The position numbers and the translations under genes were made by a program. Below are positions 44,500-53,063 of a DNA stretch of 64,000 nucleotides, piece by piece. This DNA comes from Curvibacter gracilis ATCC BAA-807. Lineage in GTDB: Bacteria; Pseudomonadota; Gammaproteobacteria; Burkholderiales; Burkholderiaceae_C. Every line of letters begins with the position of its first letter. Within the stretch, counting starts at the first letter, position 1. The stretch is from NCBI RefSeq assembly GCF_000518645.1, contig NZ_JADZ01000013.1:124001-188000 (forward strand), in the 5' to 3' direction. The notes beneath the pieces were generated by a model that saw nothing but the letters and a program-made list of their open reading frames with translations, was not told the DNA's origin and did no database searches.

Positions 44500-44609
44500 C
44501 AGGCGGGGTGGCCATAGGCCACGCTTTTCCACGCTTTATGGCCGACGAGCGGTGCATTTCCGCGGACGGGTCGTATCATGCCCACAGCGTTTCAACCGAG
44601 GGTTTTCCC

Positions 44610-45611
44610 GTGTCCGATTGCATTGCGCGCCGTCAGGCGCTGGCTTCGCTGTGGGGGGCTGCGCTGTTCGGCAGTGGCTCTGTCCTGGCCCAGCCCCAGG
44701 CATCCGCCCTGCGTTTTTCAGGCGCCTACGGCGACGCCGTGTTCCACACCCAGAACCTGCGTCAGTTCGCTCGCCGTGTCGCTGAACTGGCGGGCGCGCC
44801 CGTCGAGCTGGGGGTGAACTCGCAACTCAAACCCATGGCCGAGGTGCTGCCCGCGCTGGAGACCGGCGAGCTGGCCTTTGGCGAGGTGCTGATGTCCTCT
44901 TATGGCGCCAAGTACCCGCTGCTGACCCTCGACTCCTTGCCCTTCATCGTGCGTGGCTTCGATGATGCCGCCCACATGTGGGAGGCCTCGCGCAAGGCCG
45001 TGGGCGACGAACTGCTCAGCCACGGTGTCCGCGTGCTGTATGCCGTGCCGTGGCCGGGCCAAGGGCTTTACAGCCGCATTGCGGTCAACCAGTTGAGCGA
45101 TCTGAAGGGCCTGCGCTTTCGCGTCTACAACGACGCCACCAAGCGTCTGGCCGAGCTGTCGGGCGCCACCGCCACCACCATTGCTGCGCAAGACCTCTCC
45201 AAGGCCATCGAGACCGGGCAGGTGGACGCCATGGTCACGTCCAGCACCACTGGGGTGGACAGCCAGGCCTGGAAGTACATGAAGTTCTTTGTGGACCTGC
45301 GCGCCTGGATCCCGAAGAACATGGTGTGCGTCAGTGAAAAGGTCTGGAATGGCTTCAGCCCGGCCGTGCGTCAGAGCCTGCTGGAGGCCGCCAAACAGGC
45401 CGAGACCCAGGGCTGGCAGATGGCCCGCAGCGCCGACGAGGCGGCCAAGAAGCAATTGGCCGAACAGCGTGTGCAGGTGCTGCCCCCCACCGCCGAACTG
45501 CGCCGCACCCTGGACCAGTTGGGCGAACGCTTCGGCCGCGAGTGGGCGCAAAAGGCCGGCATCAACAGCACCCAGGCCCTGCTGGGCTACTACGCCCGGC
45601 GCGGTGGGTGA
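44610..45611 (+). CDS. TRAP transporter DctP-type solute-binding protein
   Basis: A 333-residue periplasmic binding protein with leader SDCIARRQALASLWGAALFGSGSVLAQP. Family marks: LKGLRFRVYNDATKRLAELSGATATTIAAQDLSKAIETGQVDAMVTS, and the C-terminal alpha-helical tail. GTG at 44610 is chosen because GAGG precedes it at the right distance; a longer frame from 44508 would bury the signal peptide. TRAP binding proteins usually work with DctQ/DctM membrane subunits, which are absent here. It may borrow membrane subunits encoded elsewhere. Confidence 0.88.
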   Translation: MSDCIARRQALASLWGAALFGSGSVLAQPQASALRFSGAYGDAVFHTQNLRQFARRVAELAGAPVELGVNSQLKPMAEVLPALETGELAFGEVLMSSYGAKYPLLTLDSLPFIVRGFDDAAHMWEASRKAVGDELLSHGVRVLYAVPWPGQGLYSRIAVNQLSDLKGLRFRVYNDATKRLAELSGATATTIAAQDLSKAIETGQVDAMVTSSTTGVDSQAWKYMKFFVDLRAWIPKNMVCVSEKVWNGFSPAVRQSLLEAAKQAETQGWQMARSADEAAKKQLAEQRVQVLPPTAELRRTLDQLGERFGREWAQKAGINSTQALLGYYARRGG

Positions 45612-45651
45612 AGCCGGCGGCATCCAGGCAGGCCTGCGCGCTGTTCAACGT

Positions 45652-45666
45652 CGCATTTCAAATGCG
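45652..45666. terminator. Small palindrome between convergent genes
   Basis: CGCATTT-C-AAATGCG is a perfect palindrome, with CAAC and GTTG as outer flanks, in the gap between the dctP-like gene and the convergent STY0301-like gene. It may be a shared bidirectional terminator; it lacks long T runs. Confidence 0.4.
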
Positions 45667-45701
45667 CTTTGTTGAGCCCCTGGGTGCCCAGCGTCAGCAG
45701 C

Positions 45702-46124
45702 TCATTGGCATGTGAAGCTGACCTGCAACACCTTGGGCAGGCCAGCGCTCTTGCTCACGGCACGGCATTCGGTGACGGCCTGCTTCACGGGCATGGCCAG
45801 GCGGAACAAGCCCGACGCGTAATCGCAGCTGAGCCAGAGGTCGGGTGTGGGGGATGAAAATCGCCAGACACTGAGATTCGCATGGGTGTCGGCATCCTCG
45901 GGTTGCAGTTGGGCCCCCATTTCAGGCGGGCCATCAAACAGGTTGAAGCCGCTCAACCAGACCGGGCCCGGAGAAACACTCGCCACCCACCTGGGCGATG
46001 GCTTGGAGGGTTTGATTTGCGCTGATTCAAGCTGAATCCGATCAGGGCAGACCTGATTTTGTGCCGACCATGCCGGACTTGCCAGCAACAGCAAAATCAA
46101 GCCAGGATGCTTCATGAAATTCAT
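45702..46124 (-). CDS. Small periplasmic protein of the STY0301 type
   Basis: A 140-residue protein with a signal peptide (MNFMKHPGLILLLLASPAWSAQ) and the layout CPDRIQLES..WVASVSPGPVWLSGFNLFDGPP......VWRF......LWLSCDYASGLFRLAMPV....TECRAV, which resembles the STY0301 family: early CP, FDGPP, W..SC.Y, and late TEC, probably with two disulphides. The family is often found beside secreted effectors and is suspected to include immunity or periplasmic inhibitor proteins. It begins four bases after the stop codon of a frameshifted upstream gene. Confidence 0.7.
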   Translation of the reverse strand: MNFMKHPGLILLLLASPAWSAQNQVCPDRIQLESAQIKPSKPSPRWVASVSPGPVWLSGFNLFDGPPEMGAQLQPEDADTHANLSVWRFSSPTPDLWLSCDYASGLFRLAMPVKQAVTECRAVSKSAGLPKVLQVSFTCQ

Positions 46125-46128
46125 GGCG

Positions 46129-46506
46129 TCATTCTATGATCGAATAGGCATCTGCATTATTGCTGGGGTCCAGATAGGCTCCGGCCTTGTTCTTGCCTTT
46201 GTTTTTGATTAAGCGCTTGGAGACTTTGGGCTTGGTCTTGTCATCGGCCCATGGGTTCAGGGTCCAGATGTGCTTTCTTGATGCGAAGCCCATCAGTCAA
46301 TTCTTTCAGGCCTGCCCTGCTGTTCATGAGCGCAATGGGGTTGTCAAAAACTCAAGGTCCACATCGCCCTCGTTTGCAGTTTTTGGCAGGGTCGGGTTTA
46401 TGGGTTGTTTTGAAACCGAGTTGAGCAGAAGTTCCAGTGTGGCTGATTGATTTTTGTTGAAAACCGATTCAAATTGAATCTGCTCATCGTTTGATGAAGC
46501 CAGTTT
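46129..46506 (-). pseudogene. Frameshifted gene remnant upstream of the STY0301-like gene
   Basis: Three minus-strand segments read as one protein only if two one-base shifts are restored. Segment 1 (46324-46506) reads KLASSNDEQIQFESVF..., ending in DVDLEF. A missing base in the five-A run at 46346-46350 would continue into NPIALMNSRAGLKELTDGLRIK (segment 2, 46241-46345). A one-base surplus near 46244-46252 would then continue into DDKTKPKVSKRLIKNKGKN..., ending LDPSNNADAYSIIE at 46129 (segment 3). The piece is Lys/Asn-rich and AT-richer than its surroundings. I do not recognise the family; a C-terminal toxin domain is one possibility. It could also be sequencing error. Confidence 0.45.
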
Positions 46507-46981
46507 TCACATTAATTAGGGGTTGGTGATTTCAATCGATGCAAATCAAAGGGGCTCGCGCATTTGTTTTTCTGAGAATTGGAATAGTCCAGAGGATTGG
46601 TGGGGAAAAGATATTCCGGATGTGAGTATTCGGATGTTCGCAGTTGCGCTGCTTGCTGGGTATGCACGGTTTACTCAATTGCAAGACTGAGACGATTTGA
46701 CGCAATCCGGCCGGCACGGGCCCCAACCCCAAACCAGCAGGCCCCGGGCAAGCGTTTCAACAGGCCGCTGCAGCCCAAGCCCCACTCAGCGTTGGGGATC
46801 GGCGCAAAGCGACGCCTTGCTTCAAGCCGAGGCGATTCACTCCGCGCCTGACACCGACTTGTCCAGTACTGTGGCGGGGCTTGGGGATGGGCGAGGAAAG
46901 GTGGGTGGGGCTGGCGAGAGGACCGCCAGGGCGGGGGGCCTTCGAGACCCGGTGCGCCCAGCCCTTGGCGCACCGCGTCGT
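46507..46981. other. AT-richer intergenic stretch without a clear gene
   Basis: Left part (46507-46700) is markedly AT-rich compared with neighbouring genes. On the minus strand one frame reads TVHTQQAAQLRTSEYSHPEY, which looks protein-like and may be more of the decayed gene. The right part returns to high GC and shows no gene or RNA that I can support. Confidence 0.4.
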
Positions 46982-47980
46982 TCAGTCCAGCTGCACGTTG
47001 GCGGTCTGAACCACTTTGGACCACTTGGCGGCTTCGGCCTGGATGAAGCTGCTGAACTGCTGGGGCGTGCCGGGGGCGGCTTCGGCGCCTTGCTCCAGCA
47101 TCTGCTGGCGCACTTCGGCCTGGTTCAGGATCTGGTTGATCTCGGCGTTGAGGCGGGCCACCAGTTCGGGCGGGGTGGCCGCGGGCGCCCACAGGCCGAA
47201 CCACGAGGTGGCGTCGTAGCCGGGCAGGCCGCTTTCGGCGATGGTGGGCAGCTGCGGCAGGCTGGGAAAGCGGGCCGACCCGGTGACGGCAATGGCCCGC
47301 AAGGCGCCTGACTTGATGTGCGGCATGGCCGAGGGCAGGTTGTCGAAGCTGCAGGAGGTCTGGCCGGCCAGCAGGTCGGCAATGGCCGGCGCGCTGCCCT
47401 TGTAGGGCACGTGCACCATGTCGACCTGGGCCATCTGCTCGAACAGGGCCCCGGCCAGGTGGATGGAGGTGCCATTGCCGGCCGAGGCATAGGTCACCTT
47501 GCCTGGGTGGGCCTTGGCGTAGGCGATCAGCTCTTTCACGGTCTTGTAGGGCTGGCTGGGGTGCACCACCAGCACGTTGGGCACCTTGGCGACGAGGCCC
47601 AGGGGCGCGAAGTCGCGTGCCGGGTCGTAGGCCAGCTTTTTGTACAGGAACTGGTTGATCGAGTGGGTGCCGATGGTGCCCATCAGCAAGGTGTAGCCGT
47701 CAGCGGGGGCCTTGGCCACCACGGCGGCACCGATGCCGCCGCCGGCGCCGGCCTTGTTGTCCACGATCACGGTGCCCCCCAGGCGGGTGCCCAGGTGGCG
47801 GGCCATCAGCCGGCCCAGGATGTCGGTGGTGCCGCCCGCGGCAAAAGGCACGACCACGGTCACCGGCTTGCCGCCTGGGTACTTGCTCTGGGCCAGCGCT
47901 GGCAGGGGGCTGCCCACGCCGGCAGCGGTGGCCAGGGCCAGCAACTGCCGGCGGTTCAGGGACTGGGGGCTTGTCGTCAT
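46982..47980 (-). CDS. Bug/TctC family receptor protein
   Basis: A 332-residue periplasmic binding protein with leader MTTSPQSLNRRQLLALATAAGVGSPLPALAQ (RRQLL, possible Tat). Motifs: KPVTVVVPFAAGGTTDILGR, IVDNKAGAGGGIGAAVVAKAPADGYTLLMG and VHVPYKGSAPAIADLLAGQ. The ATG at 47980 is chosen because the longer frame to 48061 places the leader inside a non-hydrophobic extension. It is a single gene with no catabolic neighbour, so the ligand is open. Confidence 0.92.
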   Translation of the reverse strand: MTTSPQSLNRRQLLALATAAGVGSPLPALAQSKYPGGKPVTVVVPFAAGGTTDILGRLMARHLGTRLGGTVIVDNKAGAGGGIGAAVVAKAPADGYTLLMGTIGTHSINQFLYKKLAYDPARDFAPLGLVAKVPNVLVVHPSQPYKTVKELIAYAKAHPGKVTYASAGNGTSIHLAGALFEQMAQVDMVHVPYKGSAPAIADLLAGQTSCSFDNLPSAMPHIKSGALRAIAVTGSARFPSLPQLPTIAESGLPGYDATSWFGLWAPAATPPELVARLNAEINQILNQAEVRQQMLEQGAEAAPGTPQQFSSFIQAEAAKWSKVVQTANVQLD

Positions 47981-48272
47981 GCTTGTCTCTCGAAGGGGGA
48001 AGGTGCCCCGCTGAGGCTGGCAGACGTCTGCGAGCCTTGGGGCCGGCAGATTGTTGGTCAATAAACTGTGTTTGACAATCGGAGGAAAAGTTGACGGTCT
48101 GTCTCAAAAAATTTGACAGTCTTCGAGTTTGATGGGGATCAAGCCGTGCTTAGGCCTCTGTCAGGTGCTCTTCTCTCTGCGCAAGCGGCCATCCCATAGC
48201 CAGGCCGAGCTGTGCGCCTGGGTGGTGGGCGCGTGTGACGCCCAGCCCTGGGTCGTTCAGGCGGGCATCGGA

Positions 48273-48305
48273 TTGACGGGCCAGAATTTGGATCGTATTC
48301 TGGCC
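48273..48305 (+). promoter_or_regulatory. Promoter and overlapping operator of the Phd/ParE-type module
   Basis: TTGACG (48273-48278) and TATTCT (48296-48301) are separated by exactly 17 bp. A perfect 9-bp inverted repeat GGCCAGAAT / ATTCTGGCC (48279-48287 and 48297-48305) covers the spacer and the -10 element, as expected for an autorepressed toxin-antitoxin operon. The antitoxin ATG follows at 48329 behind CAGGAGC. Confidence 0.8.
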
Positions 48306-48328
48306 GGTCAGGATTCCCAGGAGCTGTC

Positions 48329-48595
48329 ATGTCCCTTGCCACCCAGATCAGGCCCATCACCTACTTGAAGTCGAATGCGGCCGACATTGTCAAAGGGTTT
48401 TCCGTCAACCCCGAGCCCATCATCATCACCCAGAACGGGGAAGCCAGGATGGTGGTGATGGACATCGCCGAATATGAAAAGCAGCAGGAGACCATCGCCC
48501 TGCTCAAGCTGCTGGCCTTGGGCAGGACCGAGTTCAAGGCGGGGAATTTCAGCGAGGCGGAGGACTTCCTCGACGAGATGGGCGACGCGGCATGA
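48329..48595 (+). CDS. Phd/YefM-family antitoxin
   Basis: An 88-residue antitoxin: ITYLKSNAADIVKGFSVNPEPIIITQNGEARMVVMDIAEYEKQQET is the typical DNA-binding/dimer domain of the Phd/YefM/RelB-like family, followed by an acidic C-terminal toxin-binding tail (FSEAEDFLDEMGDAA). It should neutralise the downstream toxin and repress the operon at the palindrome upstream. Its stop overlaps the toxin start (ATGA at 48592-48595). Confidence 0.93.
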   Translation: MSLATQIRPITYLKSNAADIVKGFSVNPEPIIITQNGEARMVVMDIAEYEKQQETIALLKLLALGRTEFKAGNFSEAEDFLDEMGDAA

Positions 48596-48918
48596 CGCGT
48601 CGCATGATCGTTCTGGACAGCGCCAAAGAAGACTTCAAAGACATCCAGCGATACGTCAAGCAGAACTTCGGCGAAGCTGTCTGGCATACCGTTCATGCTG
48701 AGTATCGGGATGCTTTCAGGCGTATTCAGCAAGCACCGCAAATCGGAACCCCCATTGAGTTGCTGGCGGATCTGGGCATGTCCCATGTCCGGACCATCCT
48801 GGTTCGACAAACCCGGCTGGTCTACGAGTTCGATGACAGTCTGGTCATCGTTCACCTGTTCATCGGGACAAGGCAGGATTTCAGAGCCCATCTGCTCAAG
48901 CGACTGCTGAGGTGTTGA
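48592..48918 (+). CDS. RelE/ParE-family toxin
   Basis: A 108-residue toxin with the ParE/RelE fold signature: VLDSAKEDFKDIQRYVKQNFGE, RIQQAPQIGTPIELL and VRTILVRQTRLVYEFDDSLVIVHLFIGTRQDFRAHLLKRL. ParE-type members poison gyrase and RelE-type members cleave mRNA; the C-terminal residues do not let me decide. Translation is coupled to the antitoxin. Confidence 0.92.
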   Translation: MTRRMIVLDSAKEDFKDIQRYVKQNFGEAVWHTVHAEYRDAFRRIQQAPQIGTPIELLADLGMSHVRTILVRQTRLVYEFDDSLVIVHLFIGTRQDFRAHLLKRLLRC

Positions 48919-48946
48919 CGGCTTACCGCTGTACGCGGGCCCTTGA

Positions 48947-49936
48947 TCAAGTCGGGGCCACTGCGGCTTTGGCATGCGCCTGCACCAGGCAGTCATGAAA
49001 CAGCTGCGCGGCCCGCCCAGGCTGGGGCGAGCGGCGCAGCAGGCTGACGAACTGGCATTCATAGTGCAGGGCGTCGGGCTGCACGGCCTGCATCAGGCCC
49101 TGGCGTTCAAAAGGCTCGGCATAGTGGTCGGGCAGAAAGCCCAGAAAGCGGCCCGACAGTATCAGCGTGGCAATGGCCTCCTGGTCAAAGCCGGTGGCGC
49201 GGCGCGACAGGCGGGCCTGGTGGCTCAGCTCCATGTTGGGCGAGTGGTAGCCCAGGCCGGCAAAGTGCCAGCGGCGCAGGCTGTCCCAGTCCAGGCCGCT
49301 GTGCTCGGCCCCGAACAGGGGGTGGCGGGCGCCGCAGTACAGCAGCATCTTCTCGTTGAACAGGTCGGCATACATCAGGCTGGGCGAGCTGCGGTGCGCC
49401 GGGATCACGCCCACCTGCAGGCTGCCGTCCATGATGCCGCGCTCGATGGTGTTGATCGAGGCCACGCGCAGCACCAGGTTCACGTCGGGGGCCTGTTCGG
49501 TGAACAGCGCGATGGCCTCGTGGATGCGCGAGGCCGGGTTGCTGGCGGTCTTGTCGAACAGGGCCAGCTCCAGCTGCCCGCCCATGCGGTGGTGGATGTC
49601 GTCCACGCTGCTGCGAAAGCCGTCCACGGCGGCCAGCAGGCGCAGGGTTTCGTCGTACACCCGCTGGCCTTCCTGCGTCAGGGCAAAGCCGGCCCGGCCG
49701 CGCCGGCACAGCACCAGGCCCAGGCGGGTTTCCAGGTCTTTCACGTGGCGGCTGACGGTGGAGGTGCCGATGTTCAGCTCGAGTTCGGCGGCCGACATGC
49801 CGCCGCATTCGACCACCGTCTTGAACACCTGCAGCAGGCGCAAGTCCATGTCGCTGAGCTGGCCCAGGATGGCGCGGTTCTTGGTGGGGCGCTCGGCCGC
49901 GGGGGAGGGTGGAGGCGGGGTGTTTTTTACTTGCAT
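48947..49936 (-). CDS. LysR-type transcriptional regulator
   Basis: A 329-residue regulator with an unusual proline-rich leader (MQVKNTPPPPSPAAERPTK) before the helix-turn-helix MDLRLLQVFKTVVECGGMSAAELELNIGTSTVSRHVKDLE. A LysR substrate domain follows (about 115-320). The ATG at 49936 is preferred to 50002, which would overlap the divergent gene's leader. It is divergent from the aminotransferase and likely controls it. Confidence 0.9.
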   Translation of the reverse strand: MQVKNTPPPPSPAAERPTKNRAILGQLSDMDLRLLQVFKTVVECGGMSAAELELNIGTSTVSRHVKDLETRLGLVLCRRGRAGFALTQEGQRVYDETLRLLAAVDGFRSSVDDIHHRMGGQLELALFDKTASNPASRIHEAIALFTEQAPDVNLVLRVASINTIERGIMDGSLQVGVIPAHRSSPSLMYADLFNEKMLLYCGARHPLFGAEHSGLDWDSLRRWHFAGLGYHSPNMELSHQARLSRRATGFDQEAIATLILSGRFLGFLPDHYAEPFERQGLMQAVQPDALHYECQFVSLLRRSPQPGRAAQLFHDCLVQAHAKAAVAPT

Positions 49937-50047
49937 GGATTGCGAAGTAAGTATTGATATTGATCCATTTTCAAGAATAACGGCGGCATGAAGAATGGGC
50001 AACTTGTTTCACCCACACTGCCACGTTCGCCGCGTGGCCCGACCGCC

Positions 50048-51421
50048 ATGACCCAGCTCGCCGCCGAACCCTCTGCCACCCCGGCACCGGACACCTCTTT
50101 TGCCGGTCGCACCGATGCCGCCTGGCTCGAAGCCCACTGGATGCCCTACACGGCCAACCGCAGCTTCAAGAAAGACCCGCGCATCATCGTCGAGGCCAAG
50201 GGCGCCTACTTCACCGACGCCGATGGCCGCAAGATCTTCGACGGCCTGTCGGGCCTGTGGTGCAGCGGCCTGGGCCATGGCCGCCCCGAGATCACCGAAG
50301 CCGTGAGCCGCCAGATCGCCAAGCTCGACTACGCACCGGCCTTCCAGTTTGGTCACCCGGGCTCGTTCGCCCTGGCCAACCGCCTCAAGGAGCTGACCCC
50401 GGCCGGCCTCGACTATGTGTTCTTCACCGGTTCGGGCTCCGAGTCGGCCGACACCTCGCTCAAGCTGGCCCGTGCCTACTGGCGTGCCAAGGGGCAGGGC
50501 AGCAAGACCCGCCTGATCGGCCGCGAAAAGGGCTACCACGGCGTGAACTACGGTGGCATCTCGGTGGGCGGCATCGGCGCCAACCGAAAGATCTTCGGCC
50601 AGGGCGTTGAAGCCGACCACCTGCCGCACACCCAGCCGGCCGCCGGCTCCTTCTACAAGGGCATGCCGCCCACCGGTGCCGAGCTGGCCGACCGCCTGCT
50701 CGACATGATCGCCCTGCACGATGCCTCGAACATCGCGGCCGTCATCGTCGAGCCCTTCTCGGGTTCGGCCGGCGTGGTGATCCCGCCCGTGGGTTACCTG
50801 AAGCGTCTGCGTGACATCTGCACGGCCCACAACATCCTGTTGATCTTTGATGAAGTGATCACCGGTTTTGGCCGCACCGGCGCCTTCACCGGGGCCGAGG
50901 CCTTTGGCGTCACCCCCGACATCCTGAACTGCGCCAAGCAGATCACCAACGGTGCCCAGCCCCTGGGTGCCGTGCTGGCCACCAAGGAGATCTACGACAC
51001 CTTCATGGCCGTGGGCGGCCCCGACTACATGCTGGAGTTCCCGCACGGCTACACCTACTCGGCCCACCCGGTGGCCTGCGCGGCCGGCCTGGCCGCCCTC
51101 GATGTGCTGCAAAAGGAAGACATGCTGGGCCGCGTGCGCACCCTGGCCCCGTACTTCGAAACTGCGGTGCACAGCCTCAAAGGCAGCAAGCACGTGGCCG
51201 ACATCCGCAACTACGGCCTGGCTGCCGGCATCACGCTGCAGGCCCTGCCCGGCGAGCCGGCCCGCCGCCCTTACGAGGTGGCCATGGCCTGCTGGAAGAA
51301 GGGCTTCTACGTGCGCTACGGTGGCGACACCATCCAGCTGGCGCCCCCCTTCATCACCGAAAAGGCCGAGATCGACCGCCTGATCAACGCCCTGGGTGAC
51401 GCCCTGGCCGAAACCGCCTGA
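50048..51421 (+). CDS. Omega-amino acid (beta-alanine):pyruvate aminotransferase
   Basis: A 457-residue class III PLP aminotransferase. It closely follows the beta-alanine:pyruvate transaminase type: AHWMPYTANRSFKKDPRIIVEAKGAYF, DGLSGLWCSGLGHG, FFTGSGSESADTSLKLARAYW, EKGYHGVNYGGISVGGIG, IFDEVITGFGRTG and the PLP-lysine region NCAKQITNGAQPLGAV. The ATG at 50048 gives MTQLAAEPSA; a start at 49988 is possible. It would transfer the amino group of beta-alanine or other omega-amino acids to pyruvate. The LysR gene divergent from it is the probable regulator. Confidence 0.95.
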   Translation: MTQLAAEPSATPAPDTSFAGRTDAAWLEAHWMPYTANRSFKKDPRIIVEAKGAYFTDADGRKIFDGLSGLWCSGLGHGRPEITEAVSRQIAKLDYAPAFQFGHPGSFALANRLKELTPAGLDYVFFTGSGSESADTSLKLARAYWRAKGQGSKTRLIGREKGYHGVNYGGISVGGIGANRKIFGQGVEADHLPHTQPAAGSFYKGMPPTGAELADRLLDMIALHDASNIAAVIVEPFSGSAGVVIPPVGYLKRLRDICTAHNILLIFDEVITGFGRTGAFTGAEAFGVTPDILNCAKQITNGAQPLGAVLATKEIYDTFMAVGGPDYMLEFPHGYTYSAHPVACAAGLAALDVLQKEDMLGRVRTLAPYFETAVHSLKGSKHVADIRNYGLAAGITLQALPGEPARRPYEVAMACWKKGFYVRYGGDTIQLAPPFITEKAEIDRLINALGDALAETA

Positions 51422-51456
51422 TCCAGGGCGCGAGTTCGCGCCAGCGCATCGCCTCC

Positions 51457-51502
51457 AGCCCGGGCCTGCCCTGTCGAAAGACTGGCAGGCCCGGGCTTTT
51501 TT
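51457..51502 (+). terminator. Rho-independent terminator of the aminotransferase gene
   Basis: A 14-bp perfect stem AGCCCGGGCCTGCC / GGCAGGCCCGGGCT with a 13-base loop, followed by six T residues. Confidence 0.95.
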
Positions 51503-51556
51503 GATGGCGTTCCCCTGCATTGCGCCGTAGGGCTTGCCTGCTTAAGCTCCCAGCCC

Positions 51557-53047
51557 ATGCCCTCCGAAATCACCCCCCACCCCCCCACCCACCCCCAGCC
51601 GGTGTTGCCGGCCCCTCTGGCCCTGGATGCCGTGGCGCTGTCGCAGGCCATTCACCGGCGTGAACTGTCGTGTGTAGAGCTGATGCAGGCCACGCTGGGC
51701 CACATCGAGCGCCTCAACCCCCAGGTCAATGCCATCGTGGCCGCGCTGGAGCCCGAGGGCCTGCTGACCCAGGCGCGCGAGCGTGACGAGCAACTGGGCC
51801 GGGGGCAGCGCCTGGGCGTGCTGCATGGCTTTCCACAGGCCCCCAAGGACATCGCCCCGGCGGCGGGCCTGATCACCACCCGGGGCTCGCCCCTGTTCAA
51901 GGGCCAGCGCACCCGCACCGATGCCCAGGTGTTCGCCCGCATGCGCGAGGCGGGCGCCATCTTCATCGGGCGCACCAATTCGCCCGAGTTCGGCCTGGGC
52001 GGCCACACCTACAACAGCGTGTACGGCGCCACCGGCGGGGCGTTTGACCCGACCCGTTCGGCCGGTGGCAGCAGCGGCGGGGCCGCTGTGGCGGTGGCCT
52101 TGCACCTGCTGCCGGTGGCCGATGGCTCCGACATGATGGGCTCGCTGCGCACCCCGGCGGCTTTCAACCATGTGTTTGGTTTCCGGCCGTCGTTTGGCTG
52201 CGTGCCGCAGGGGCCGGCCGACGAGGTGTTCTTCCAGCAGTTCGGCGTCAGCGGCCCGATGGCGCGCAATGTGCCTGACCTGGGGCTGTTGCTGTCGGTG
52301 CAGGCCGGTTTCGATGCCCGCCAGCCGCTGACGCGCCAGCAAGATGCTTCGGTCTATGCCGGGCCCCTGGGGCGTGACTTCAAGGGCACGCGCATCGGCT
52401 GGCTGGGCGACCTGGGCGGGCACCTGGCCACCGAGCCCGGGGTGCTGCCGCTGTGCGAGCAGGCGCTGCGCCATTTCGAGAGCGTGGGCTGCACGGTCGA
52501 GCCGGCCTTGCCGCAGGCCGACTTCGAGCGCGTCTGGCAGGCCTGGCTGGATTTGCGCAGTTTCACCGTGTCGGGCAACTACGCCCCGCTGTACGACGAT
52601 CCGCAGCGGCGCGCCCAGCTCAAACCCGAGGCGGTGTGGGAGATCGAGCGTGGCCTGGCCTTGACCGGGCCGCAGCTGTTCCGCGCCAGTGCGGTGCGCA
52701 GTGCCTGGTACCAGGCGCTGCGGGCGTTGTTCGAGCGTTTTGATTACCTGGTGCTGCCCTCGGCCCAGGTGTTCCCGTTTGAGCTGGCCCAGCACTGGCC
52801 GGCGCAGGTGGGTGGGCGTGCCATGGACACCTACCACCGCTGGATGGAGGTGGTGATCGCGGCCACGATGGGCGGCCTGCCCGCCCTCAGCGTGCCGGCC
52901 GGGCTCGGCGGGCCGCAAGGCCGCTCACCGGTGGGCCTGCAGATCATCGGGGCGGCCCAGGCCGACTGGGCGGTGTTGCAGATGGGCCATGCCTACGACC
53001 AGGCCGGGGGCTTTTCGAAGGTGCGCAGCCCCTTGCTGGGCGGCTGA
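51557..53047 (+). CDS. Amidase signature family hydrolase
   Basis: A 496-residue amidase. The Ser-cisSer-Lys site can be placed: Lys in GFPQAPKDIAPAAG, cis-Ser in SAGGSSGGAAVAVAL, and nucleophile Ser in DGSDMMGSLRTPAAF. PVGLQIIGAAQADWAVLQ near the C-terminus is also typical. The substrate amide is unknown. The stop at 53045-53047 abuts a hairpin shared with the convergent IclR gene. Confidence 0.92.
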   Translation: MPSEITPHPPTHPQPVLPAPLALDAVALSQAIHRRELSCVELMQATLGHIERLNPQVNAIVAALEPEGLLTQARERDEQLGRGQRLGVLHGFPQAPKDIAPAAGLITTRGSPLFKGQRTRTDAQVFARMREAGAIFIGRTNSPEFGLGGHTYNSVYGATGGAFDPTRSAGGSSGGAAVAVALHLLPVADGSDMMGSLRTPAAFNHVFGFRPSFGCVPQGPADEVFFQQFGVSGPMARNVPDLGLLLSVQAGFDARQPLTRQQDASVYAGPLGRDFKGTRIGWLGDLGGHLATEPGVLPLCEQALRHFESVGCTVEPALPQADFERVWQAWLDLRSFTVSGNYAPLYDDPQRRAQLKPEAVWEIERGLALTGPQLFRASAVRSAWYQALRALFERFDYLVLPSAQVFPFELAQHWPAQVGGRAMDTYHRWMEVVIAATMGGLPALSVPAGLGGPQGRSPVGLQIIGAAQADWAVLQMGHAYDQAGGFSKVRSPLLGG

Positions 53048-53063
53048 AAAAGGGCCTCGGCCC
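53047..53063 (-). terminator. Short terminator of the IclR gene
   Basis: On the minus strand GGGCC-GA-GGCCC (53052-53063) starts right after the IclR stop and is followed by TTTTT (53047-53051). The stem is short but GC-rich. Confidence 0.6.

Noticed and set aside
46532-46732. Minus-strand frame of 66 codons in the AT-rich gap
   Set aside because: No homology that I recognise and no ribosome-binding site; another frame of the same stretch looks more protein-like. Left as part of the decayed region.
48129-48368. Small plus-strand frame of 79 codons before the toxin-antitoxin genes
   Set aside because: It runs over the promoter, operator and start of the antitoxin, has no ribosome-binding site and no recognisable sequence features.
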